A stretch of 64,000 nt of DNA from Sthenelais limicola. Its lineage: Eukaryota > Annelida > Polychaeta > Phyllodocida > Sigalionidae. Below, piece after piece: positions 26,535 to 37,471 of this stretch. The notes below the pieces were generated by a model. The model did no database searches, had not been told where the DNA came from, and was given only the letters and a program-made list of their open reading frames with translations. Each line of letters starts with the position of its first letter. The first letter of the stretch is position 1. Where the stretch lies: the NCBI GenBank assembly GCA_942159475.1, contig OW804097.1:53836986-53900985 (forward strand), written 5' to 3'. Made by a program: the position numbers and the translations under genes.

Positions 26535-29500
26535 ATGCCTTCCGAAAACCGATCCCGTCTTGGTACCTATAAGAACAAGGGAAAAGATACTGATGTAAGT
26601 AATAGTCATCATTCATACAATTGATTTCGATCTATACCAACCCTCGTAATTCGTAAAATATATATTGACATAACTCATTTCAGTTTGATTAATTTATTAA
26701 CCACTGGAATTTATATAATACCATTTACCAAAGTAATTTTAATAATGTTCTTTACTATTTAGGAAATGCGAAGGAGGCGTGTAGAGACTAGTGTCGAACT
26801 TAGGAAAGCCAAGAAAGATGAACAGTTTACGAAGAGAAGGAATCTGAATCTAGTAGAGGAACCCACAAGCCCGCTCGCCGAACAGAATAAGGTATTTTGT
26901 CTTTATCAAAATAACACATTGGACCAAGAACATAAATTAAAGGACTGTTTGATTCCTATTAAATGAGTCCCACATTAGACAGTAATTGAAACGGTAAAAC
27001 TGATATATAATTGGACACGATTTTAAGTTATATGCTTCAAAATTACATTGGATGAAATTTGATGCCTACTTTACTACATAAAATTGCTTCACTGCTTATT
27101 CCTTTAAAACATTTTCACTCTTAACACCACAAATCGATGTTTGGTTGCTATAAAAATACGGAGGGGCTATTTTCCCGGATGCTTGCCTAGTATGGGCAAT
27201 TATCCATCTCACTTCTCCTAGAACAACTTGGGGAAATCTGGGAGTAGGGTTAAGAAATGCCCTGCTCTTCGTTCCACCTCGCACACCACAAAAGGCAAAG
27301 AAACTATATTGATACATTTTACTAGCTACAATTAAGGTACAACTGCCTGTAAATATCCAGAGCTACGAGATCACAACCTTCAGATAATTTATAGGATAAG
27401 GGATGAAAGTATTTCTAATGAAATCATTATTTTTTAGTTTTACACATTTTTATCGTTAACAAAATAGATCAAACATTCTTGTCTGAAATATTTCCGTATT
27501 TTTGCCCTCATCCCACTTTCATCCCCCAAGACACAATGAAGAAATAAAATAATATTGATGTGTGTTTAACCTGCAGGGACCCACTCTGTCAATGGTAGAG
27601 ATCATCAACGGTATCCACAGCACAGACTCCTCCGTACAGTTCACCTGCGTGCAGGCCGCCAGGAAACTTCTCTCACGGGAGAGACATCCCCCTATTGATG
27701 ACGTCATCCAGGCCGGCGTCCTCCCTAGACTTGTCCAGTTCTTGAAATTCAATGACACGTGAGTGCAAATCAATGTCAAATTTATTAATAAAAAAAGACC
27801 AGTTCAAAATTCGTAGTAGAAATAAACAGCTTATAAAACAATCTAGAGAATATGTATGAAGTATAATATTGGTTTTTGATTTAAAAGTTGGCAACACATA
27901 AAATCATTATTGTTGGTTATGCGTGTTTTGTAAGAATTTTTAAATGTTTTTTAAAGTTTGACATCCAGCAACTGCCCCCACTTGAGCTGGATTTTCAGCA
28001 ATAGGCAAATATTTTTATTTAAACAAAGTAATTGTGATGATTTTAAAAGTTTATTTTCATGGCTTGTTTTCATTCTTTCAGACCAGACCTTCAGTTTGAA
28101 GCTGCCTGGGCTTTAACCAACGTTGCCTCAGGTTCCTCTGAGCAGACCAAGGCTGTAGTAAACGAGGGGGCTGTAAGCCCTTTCATCGAGCTCCTCTCCT
28201 CCCCTCACAGTAATGTGGCTGAACAGGCTGTCTGGGCCATCGGTAACATCGCTGGTGAGTTACTTATTTTATTTTAGCTACTAATACAATCTCGCCCCTG
28301 GAGTTGATGGAGTAAAGTTATTAACAGGATGTAATAGCTGACGTATTAACTAATTCCAATATCACTTTTATATAAATGGGCCGCCTTAAAGGCAAACGCT
28401 ACAATCTAGTGGAAAATGAAAATGTCATTTTTCTGGAACTTGAGGATTTGATTCTTAAAGTATTTCTGGTCATAAAAATGAAAAAAAAACAAAACAATAG
28501 GTCACCGTACTATTTTTGGAATTACAGCCCCTCAAAGATTGGTATCTCAATTTCTAACCTAGGGTAGATAACCATTCCACGTGGAGTGGTTCAATTTACC
28601 TTGAAGTTTCTTGTTTGGTGTACAATTTATCATTTTTATTGATTATTTCAGGTGACGGACCTGAATTACGTGACTTTGTCATCAAATGTGGATGTGTAGC
28701 TCCTCTCCTCAGACTAGTTACCCCTGAAACCCCCGTAAGTATTGCATTATAGAATATTATAATAAATGGCTCTTGATCCCAACGCGCCATAATATCTTCG
28801 CAATAGTCTCACTGTCTGTATCAATATTAGGAACTCTCCTAAAGCTCCACTAATTAAAGAAGTATAGGACAAGCTAAAATGCTGTGTTCAAGAATATTAA
28901 AACATCTGAAAATATTTAGGCGCCAACCTCATCAACTCACTGATACAGCGATGGTCTACCTAAATTATAAAATGATTTGTAATGTTGAAGAAAAAAAATC
29001 AAGAATGATTGAACATGTCAAAGAATTGTTCATATCACTCATTCGTTGAATTTCTTACATTCATTCATTCAATTTTCTCTCCTTCCCAGGCTGCCTACCT
29101 ACGCAATGTGACATGGACCATCTCTAACCTGTGCCGCAACAAGAACCCACCCCCTCCCCTGGCCACCTTACAACAAGTGCTGCCTACCCTGGCCAAGCTG
29201 GTAGGCCACCAGGACAAGGAGGTGCTCAGCGACTCCTGTTGGGCCCTCTCCTACCTCACTGACGGCACAAACGATAAGATCCAGGAGGTGATCAACATCG
29301 GCGTGGTGCCCAGGCTGGTGGAGCTCCTCATGTGTAACGAGGTCAGCATTGTCACGCCCGCCCTGAGAGCAGTGGGCAACATTGTCACTGGAGACGATTC
29401 TCAGACACAGGTATGTACAGAAGAGCTATTATGAGTTAATCTTATGACAATCCTGGACTTACTACGGCCATTTAGTGATTTTTTTCCACTTGCATACATT

Positions 29501-31720
29501 TCCCCCCCCCCCCCCCCCTCCGTAGTAGGTATTTATTTCGCCATTAACACTTGAAAACTTTTTATATTCAGAGAAAGTATATAAGAAAATGCTATAAAAA
29601 TTAAAATATGGAAGCCAGTCTTGAGTTAATTAAAATTGTCAAATCTCCCTCCAAATTCCGTCATTTTATCACCAAATTTCAGAAAAATTCTCACAATTTA
29701 ATTGGTCATTTTAAATATTCTCACAATCTGATAGCTTTTTGTCGTTAGAATATTTCAAATCAAGTTTAAAATATACTCTATCATTTAAATTAATCTTCCC
29801 GGTTTCGATGATGCATTTATGTTGAAATGTATATCTCCTGGGTGTAGTAACAAAAATGTACTTGTAATAATTCAGGCCGTTATAGAGTCCGGAGCCTTGG
29901 CTGCTTTCCATGTCTTGTTGCGGCACTTAAAGCCCAACATCCAGAAGGAAGCTGCGTGGGCCATCTCTAACATCACAGCTGGTAACGCCAAGCAAATTCA
30001 GTGTGTCCTGGATGCCGGCATCATGCCTCTCATCATTGAGATCATGGCTAGCGTAAGTGTGCACTTATAATTTACTAGGGGGAAGACCACTAGGTAGGGT
30101 AACTAGTCCTGCTGAATTAATGGTAATGGTAATTGTTCTATCACAATGAACTGACCCTTTTCCTTGGGAGGGGCGCTTTGCCCGTGTGAAAGTACCCACG
30201 CCTAAAATTGTATTCATAAATCTTTAAATTTTATTCATTGTTAATTGCTAAATCGGTACGAACTGGAGCTAATCTTATCTGTTGTAATAAAAAATATAGT
30301 GCCTGCTTTTATGCAATTAAATTGATTACCTTTAATTCCCATTTAGATGTAAAAGTTGTCAATGTGATTACTTCCTAGTCGTTCATATGTAACTGCTTGT
30401 TTTCTTTCAGGGAGATTTCAAGAGCCAAAAAGAAGCCGCCTGGGCCGTGACGAACATGACATCTGGTGGCAGTGTAGAGCAAATCGGTGCCCTTGTCCAG
30501 ATGAAGGTCCTCAAACCCATCTGTGACCTTCTAGTTGCAAAGGACGCCAAGGTCATCCGGGTACTTCTTGATGCCCTAAGTAACATATTGCAGGTGAGTT
30601 GTCATAGTCGGCGAATGTTTTTGTATTTTTCTCCTTAAATATGTGGCTCGTACTTTTGGGATAAAACCTAAGTTATAACTCGGCTATCTATCAGGGCGGG
30701 CATGACCTACTACCAGCGTTAGATATCCTCTTATAATAAAATCCTGAATAAACGTCATAAGGTAGGTACATTCGTTTAATCTACAATTATTTTTTCGAAT
30801 TACAAATCCAATTATTCGAAACGGGCACATTGTTCAAGGGGATAGAAATGCCTTCGAATATTCTACTAAAACTGGAACAAAGGAACCGTTGCCCCAATTC
30901 TCTGCTGAAAGCGGTTATTCTCCAAAAAATATTATTTAATCTTATAATCTTAATCTTTAAATTTATGTTTGGTTTTAATCGTTCGTCAAAATTGGAGGTC
31001 TTCTTAACATCCTGTCTTGTTTATAGGCGGCTGACCAGATCGGCCAGGTTGAGTCTGTGGCCCTCATGATTGAAGCCGATGGAGGAATAGACAAGATCGA
31101 AAGCTTACAACAACACGAAAACGAGGAAGTCTACCATGCTGCATTGAACCTCATAGACAAGTACTTTGCTGGCGAGGTGAGTTCAGGATATGTCTCCTGA
31201 TGGATTCTAACACGCTAATATAATTTAACAGGGATGAAAGAGTCTTCAGTATTTCTACTGAAATCAGTATCCTTGAAACAAAATAGTCAGATTTCACCCA
31301 AATTCCATTAATAACACCAAAATAATAGCCCCCCCCCCCCTGCTTTTTCCCTTGCCGGAAATAATTTTTTTGCCATGGTCCCATTTTCATCCCTGTAATT
31401 AATTTTCTAGTTGCTCCTAATGTTGGCCTCACAGATCACATCTGAATGTTATTAATGTGGTAGGTATAACTGTCTGTTATACCCGGTGTCCACTAAGGAA
31501 ACTAAGGCTGCATCGGTGTCCTCCGTCATCTTAGTGGACACGGCGTCTATACTCGTTTAACCTCTTAATATATTCATTCTACTCCAACCCGACATCATGC
31601 CATTGTTCTTTTCTTGCAATTCAGGAGGATGAGGTTGCTGAGCTTGCCCCTGAAGACGGAGCCTCCGGCTTCCAATTCAGTGCCGCTGCTGATGTACCTC
31701 AAGGCGGCTTTGCCTTCTAG
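26535..31720 (+). CDS. importin subunit alpha (karyopherin alpha), KPNA2-like
   Basis: Ten coding exons: 26535-26594, 26763-26891, 27577-27758, 28082-28254, 28652-28734, 29090-29410, 29876-30052, 30411-30593, 31027-31176 and 31625-31720. All junctions are GT-AG and the phases close, giving 517 residues, normal for the family. The N terminus is an importin-beta-binding domain with basic clusters RRRR (23-26) and KRR (44-46). Armadillo repeats follow, with the Trp/Asn ladder that holds classical nuclear localisation signals: [42 protein letters not shown]. The acidic C terminus ends GGFAF, close to the GTFNF type of KPNA2. The protein links NLS cargo to importin beta for nuclear import. The KPNA2-type assignment rests on the C terminus and overall similarity recalled from the family. 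Confidence 0.96.
26892..27576 (+). other. intron 3 of importin alpha (noncoding leader intron counted first)
   Basis: GTATTT donor and CTGCAG acceptor, phase 0. The 73-codon minus-strand ORF in it has no recognisable product. Confidence 0.85.
28376..28460. repeat. fragment of the interspersed repeat found at 34285 and 37234
   Basis: AAAGGCAAACGCTACAATCT followed by AGTGGAAAATGAAAA lies in the importin-alpha intron after exon 28082-28254. It closely matches AAACGCTACTATCTAGTGGAG in the paired inverted repeats at 34285-34505 and 37010-37234. The similarity fades beyond about 60 bp. Confidence 0.5.
29411..29875 (+). other. importin-alpha intron with an 18-base C run
   Basis: The intron between exons 29090-29410 and 29876-30052 (GTATGT donor, TTCAG acceptor) contains an uninterrupted C tract near 29502-29519. 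Such runs recur in this genome (20691, 31328, 46521, 62282). Confidence 0.85.
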
Positions 31721-32425
31721 ACGGATCTCTTGCATCACACTTAGACATTAAACCAGATTATCGCTGACGGGTTCAGTGTTAGGACAAGTTACTCTCAACT
31801 TGCTGGAAATAAAATCAAGAGCCCTGCCAGCGAGAAAGCATGCTGTTATTACCACTGGATACGAGGAGAGAAATTCACTGCCTGGATGTGTTCGGTTGAC
31901 GCACTTCAATAACTCTGACCTGAAAACCTGTGCTCAAAACAGTATTTCTTGGAAGTAATTATGTCGCCAAACATTTAACAAATTATGAATGTATGTGCTT
32001 AGAATACTTGTGCTTAAGAACGTAAAATCATGATCTATCCTCACATAATTTGACTTTGCTTTTTCCCTGACCCGATCTTGTCTCAATTACACAGTTGAAC
32101 TGTGGGTATGCCTCTGTACAAAAGTTAATTTTACCTCGGCCCTCAATATTGGCTGAATTGTGGTTTACTACATGTCGAAAGGTACCGATAAGAAATGTTG
32201 CATCCTCTTTCTTTTCTGACTTTTTGCACGACTTCTGAATTATTTAAGTGGGTTTTTTTTCTGAACAATTGTAAGTAGCTGGCGTGTCTTTAACACATTC
32301 CATACAATGCAATCATCACAACACTACATACAAACGCCGCTACGACCTGTTTTTCACCATAATATCCAACATTCATCTTTAAATAATATTGTAAACTTGT
32401 AAATAAAATATCATTTAACAACTTG
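31721..32425 (+). other. importin-alpha 3' UTR with polyadenylation signals
   Basis: The region after the TAG stop has AATAAA at about 31807 and another at 32402, followed by an A/T-rich tail. The second gives a 3' UTR near 700 nt. The exact cleavage site is not visible. Confidence 0.5.
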
Positions 32426-32714
32426 GCATGTCTGTGATTTCTTGACTCTATTTCAATATCCTATACATGTATCATGAGGATTCCCACGCGTCATTAAGGG
32501 CAAACGCGACTATTCAATGCCTTGACTCATCTTTTCCAAACCTGCCAAACTCCTAGCCATCTCTTCAATAGGGGTGGCCTGAGTTTGGGAATGGCTACAT
32601 ATATGGGGCCAGGGAGGCCAGCACCCCTAACAACCTAAAAGTTTAAAACCCTATCCAAACATGTTTTGGATTTTGTTTACAAATTCAATATTGCATTAGA
32701 CTTATGGATTGGCC

Positions 32715-33545
32715 ACCAAAAAAGTCAAAGTAGAAATGATGGGAAGATTATCTAAATGTTTCCTATTTGGTCTCTAGTTCTCAGCTAACCCGGAAAAAAT
32801 TAACCCAGTTCGCATGCATTTTCAATGGTTAATTTGTCATTCATTTTCCTGGTTGGCCTACTAGTTCTCCCGATTTGGGGTTAATTCGTAACATGTATAA
32901 TTGACCTTCCATATTAACTATAAGATACATATAGTTGTCTGAGATAATCTATACTGGTAGTATATACTTTTTACCCTAGTGTTTCAATACCAAATGGAAC
33001 GGAATTATGAGTCAGGAGATATTCTGATTTTGAGTATTTGGGGGCAGGAGGGACTAGGTGTTAAATGGGGTCATTTTCACATTATATTCTTTAAATCTGA
33101 AAGCATGTACCGATGCATATTTTGCAAAGAACCTTTTCTATCGCAAGGTTGAAGTGTAAAATTACCTTTTTTCTTCTAGGAAGTCTGAAGTGGGAGGAAA
33201 AATGGGAAACAGATTTTCAAGTTAGGGTGTGAACTGGCAAAAGAGAAGTAGCAGGGTGTCTAGAAAATTACATGTCAGCTCGTAGTGAATTAACAAAAGC
33301 TATGCCCCAGTCAGGAATTGATGAAGTCTAAGTAGAAATGATAGAAAGGGAAGATTAGCAAAATTGTGCTTTTTATTAAGAAGCACAATTTGAACTTTAG
33401 GAAGGTTCCGATTTGGTTTCTAATTCTCGGCTAACCGGGAAAGAAATTCCCCAGTTCGCATGCATTTTCAATGGTTAATTTGTAAGTCATTTTCCGGGTT
33501 AGCCTACTAATTCTCCCGGTTTGGGGTTAATTCATAACGTGTATC
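32715..33545. repeat. two same-strand copies of an interspersed repeat (family R)
   Basis: A block built from CAGCTAACCCGGAAA, TTCGCATGCATTTTCAATGG and TAGTTCTCCCGATTTGGGGT occurs at about 32776-32884 and again at 33424-33530, with related flanks (GTAGAAATGATGGGAAGATTA). The same family appears twice at 61437-61860, once inverted. It is noncoding and probably a MITE or SINE-like element. Its true ends are not resolved. Confidence 0.8.
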
Positions 33546-34284
33546 ATTCACATTCCATAGTTTTCATCCCTCAAAATAAAAAAAACAAACCAATTGATCC
33601 TTCATGCTAGTGAACTAGCAGCAGAGTGACTGGTCAGTGGTGTATGGTGTATCCCGCTGTCCAACTGTCCATTATTCCCAACTGATGTTCCAAGAAATGC
33701 GCAGTATCTTATCAAATATGTGATGTGTTATAGGGAAATGAGTCACAAGTCGCAAAAAATGAATTTTGAGATATCGTCATATCTGAACAGATGAAATCAA
33801 GTCGATTCCAATGATGATAAACAGTAAGGACATCTAAGAAGTGTTTCTATATTTTATGTTTGATCTATTTATGTTTGGAAAAAGGTTTGCAATATTTCTG
33901 GGTTTGCAATTACCAGTAAATAATTAGGCCTAAATGTACTCCATAAGACGACCTTCGAAACCAAAGATATATTTGATACTAATGTCTTGTAGGCCTACAT
34001 GTAGTCGTAGGCTATGACTTGAAGCGCTAAACCCCCAACAGTCAGCTAGAACATGCAAACAAAGAGATCTTGTGAATAAATCACTTTGAAAAATACATTT
34101 TTGCGACTTGTGACTCATTTTCTTGGAACACATCATATATATCTGAAAAACACTCATTAAATCTGTGTTAAAGAATGTAATATGCTTAAGTGAGGATATA
34201 AGTTGAATTATCTTTATTTGTAACTTTGCCTAGATTGCCCTCTTTTGTAGTTTAATTTTTGAAATGGTAACGCATGAAAACAAC

Positions 34285-34505
34285 CAGATATATAAGGTTA
34301 TGCGTTTTTGATGAGAAATTTGTTCAAAATTGTGGCAAATAAAAAATATTCCAGAAGCAGGGTGGCCAATATTTGCCTTTATTTTAATCAACGATATTTT
34401 TGATGGGGAAATTATCAGGCCATTTAGATTTTTAAAGGTAAACGCTACTATCTAGTGGAGAATGAAAGTAGGCGTCCCACATTAAAACAATTCTGGGATC
34501 CAACC
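34285..34505 (+). repeat. left arm of a 220-bp inverted-repeat pair
   Basis: Begins CAGATATATAAGGTTATGCG and ends near ACAATTCTGGGATCCA. Its reverse complement lies at 37010-37234, with roughly one difference every ten bases. The arms could be the termini of one 2.95-kb element or two separate insertions in opposite orientation. No target duplication is evident. Confidence 0.85.
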
Positions 34506-35866
34506 CCTGCCTACTTTGTAAGGCATGATTCGGTTTGGCACATTCAAGCGGGCCTGTAAAGGTGAAGGTCGAATATATGCCTCGCTTTGATCCGTTTCTC
34601 CCTAAACCATGCAGCTACAGAATGTAAACAAACACAGTGCCGCAACATGTAAAGACAGGTAAGTGTTTAATTCATAACAGTTTAACTGCTACATATATAA
34701 TACTGGAAGGGTGGATCTATAACATGTAAGTGAAGCTATATATGGCCCGTCAGAATTCATTAGTATAACTTCTCCAATAGTCTAGGCTACCGGGTAATAG
34801 AAGATATATGTGTGACAGAAGGCAATTGCCTCTGGTTGTGCAATAAATGGCACTATTTGGTGGTCTAAACGTCTCTTATCTTCCCTAGTATTTGTGTTGC
34901 TTCTATTTGGCGCTGTTGATATGTTGCGCTGCGTTCTCAAATCCCCTTAAGGAGTGATGCGATGTATGTCAATCCTATTACGGAGAAAGACACGGTATTT
35001 GATATTCATGATCAAGGCTCTCTTTACAGAGTATGCCTAGCTACGGTATAGGCATATTATGATATTAAGTGGCTAGTGACACATGTTTTATTGCACTTAT
35101 TATTCATTCAAGTAATGTGATGGTTCAAGAAATATGACACCAATATATAATATTCACAACGCATCTATATTCCATTCTAAATGTACATGTATACATGTAT
35201 TCATATTGATTGACATATTTTTGGTTTAAACGTCAAGTTGTAAATATACATCAGATAATGTTAAATTTGAAGCATTCTGAATGAAAAAACGGCGCATGGA
35301 ACTTGCATGTGAGTAAAGCTTGTATGGCTAGAGGGAAACTAAAGTGCCCTAATTACAAAGAATAATTATGTTCAATTTCTAGTTCCGAGTTCCATTTGAT
35401 CACTACTTATCATATATGGCATTAACAAAGAAGAACATTGAAAAAAGCCTTTGTTTTAAAAAATCTGAACGTTCAAAATAATATATAAAAGTAAAATGAA
35501 AAACACGTTCGACGTGCCCAATATGAGTACTATCATCATTCACCTCTCTTTTTAAAAAAAAAAAAAGTTTCTATTTTCACATACACACTGAAACATGGCA
35601 GAAAGAAAAACATCGCTATCAACATTATGCGTTCTTCGAGCTCATCTGCTCTCGATCTATCTGATAAGGCTATAAACCTTTACAATGATTACAAAACGGT
35701 GAAGTCATCACTATGTATAAAATTATAAGAATCAGGTGTGAATTAATTTAATCACAGGTAATGGAACGGGATGAGAAAAGTAATAATGAGTGATGGAAAT
35801 ACATTTCTATATTAGTTAAAGGTAATACAGAGGTGAGAGTGGGGCGAGAGAGAGCTGAGCGATTAT

Positions 35867-36265
35867 CTAATTACCTTTGTCAAGAAAATAATTTTTAATT
35901 TGTATTTTAAACATAATATTATTATTGTCTTGAATGCTGCGTAGCCTCACAGGTAGGTTGTTCCATGTTAGAGCAACTTGATAATGCAACGATTGTCTGT
36001 CAGATTCTCGTTTAGGAATAAACATTTCAAGAACAGGTGTATCAAATAATCGTGTGGCTCTTAATACAGGAAGGGTATCTCGAGTATTTGGTTTAATTAT
36101 TGATAAAAATGCCATTTTGGAGAGAAGAAAGTCAATCCTATGCCTCAAGTTTCATGGTTTTTGTTGTTGTATGAATGATATGGGTGGGGGTGGGGGGGGG
36201 GGGGGGGGGGGTGTTCTAGGGGAACAGCCAAGAGCAATTTTTAAAGCCTTGTTCTTTATTCCATG
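35867..36265 (-). pseudogene. LINE reverse-transcriptase C-terminal fragment
   Basis: Read on the minus strand, a segment starting near 36265 gives NKALKIALGC, typical of the conserved region after the RT domain of CR1/Jockey-type LINEs. It is interrupted by a G/C homopolymer (36189-36211 on the plus strand) and by frame changes. It resumes as a 93-codon ORF (36148-35867) ending in SLHYQVALTWNNLP...FKIQIKNYFL, the usual tail of such ORF2 proteins. No endonuclease or catalytic RT motifs remain, so this is a 5'-truncated dead copy. Confidence 0.7.
36189..36211. repeat. G homopolymer tract
   Basis: A run of about 20 G residues preceded by a GGGTGGGGGTG stretch, inside the LINE fragment. Length may be affected by assembly or slippage. 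Confidence 0.9.
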
Positions 36266-36433
36266 ATTTGGCCGTGCGCGTACAATATAATCGATATACT
36301 TGCCGCTCACAAGGTGTACAATATAAACTCACTGAATTGTACAGTGACGTCACGACCGTTCGAGAGTATAGTTTGATGAAATTAATGCAAATAAAGTTGT
36401 TTTAGGGTAAGAATCATGGAATAAAAGCAAGAA

Positions 36434-36579
36434 TAGCAAGAATAGCAAAGTATCGCGTATGAGGGGGGCTATATTCTCCGAGTATGGCCGAAAACAACGA
36501 GGCCGTAGGCCGAGTTGTTTTTCGGCCATACGAGGAGAATATAGCCCCCCTCATACGCGATACTATGCTGTTCTTGCTA
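36434..36579. repeat. 146-bp near-perfect hairpin (cruciform-forming palindrome)
   Basis: Arms of about 73 bp (left arm TAGCAAGAATAGCAAAGTAT onward, right arm ending ATGCTGTTCTTGCTA) pair with only about six mismatches or gaps and a loop of a few bases. The centre is GC-rich (GAGGCCGTAGGCCGAG). It lies between the two arms of the larger inverted-repeat pair. Confidence 0.92.
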
Positions 36580-37009
36580 TAGTAGTGTTTGAATGGTGGT
36601 AAGTGTTTTCTGATTACATCTACTAATATAAGGGGCACTGTAATCGATTATAGAGAGAATATTCGCTTTTACCATCAGAATTGCACATTTTTTTGTAAGG
36701 TTTGGTCTTATTAAAGCTAGTTGGTATATTCTGTACTGGAGCGATTTCACCAGGAGTCATACTGCAGGGGCATGTAATATAGATGCGAGTCTGGAATGAA
36801 TCCATTTCTAATAAGCAATACACTTGGCCAAATTGGCACCAATTTATAATTGGCAAGTATCTTCAGGCGGACAGAGGTACATGTAGTTCATGTTACTAGA
36901 GCAATGAGGTGGTCTTATTTTAGAATACACAGAAGTACATGTGTGCATTCCCGTGTCTCTCATGTTGATGACACTTTGACCTTCATATTTATTGCAAGAC
37001 CCTAGCTGG

Positions 37010-37234
37010 GACTGGATCCCAGAATTGTTTTAATATGGGACGCCTACTTTTATTCTCCACTAGATAGTAGCGTTTGCCTTTAAAAATCTAAATGACCTGA
37101 TAATTTCCCCACCAAAAATATCGTTGATTAAAATAAAGGCAACTATTGGGCGATCACGCTGCTTCTGGAATATTTTTTATTTGCCACAATTTTGAACAAA
37201 TTTCTTATCAAAAACGCATAACCTTATATATCTG
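37010..37234 (-). repeat. right arm of the 220-bp inverted-repeat pair
   Basis: Reverse complement of 34285-34505, ending ACCTTATATATCTG. It ends about 200 bp before the splice acceptor of the first coding exon of the TIR gene, so it sits in that gene's leader intron or promoter-proximal DNA. Confidence 0.85.
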
Positions 37235-37471
37235 TATGCGCCAAGATATATCTGTGTTCGTGAATGCATGAATTCATGCCACACTGCAGCTGCTGGATTA
37301 TGTCCTGCATGCTGATTTAACGGCCAGCATTATCATTATCATTAACTCTATTCCTGGATACATTATACGATGAAAGTTTAACCGGATGAAGATTTAGTTA
37401 ATTATATAAACATATCATATGTGACCCATTTTTTATTACAGCTTACGTGCTCTTCAATTGCTGGAGTTCCA

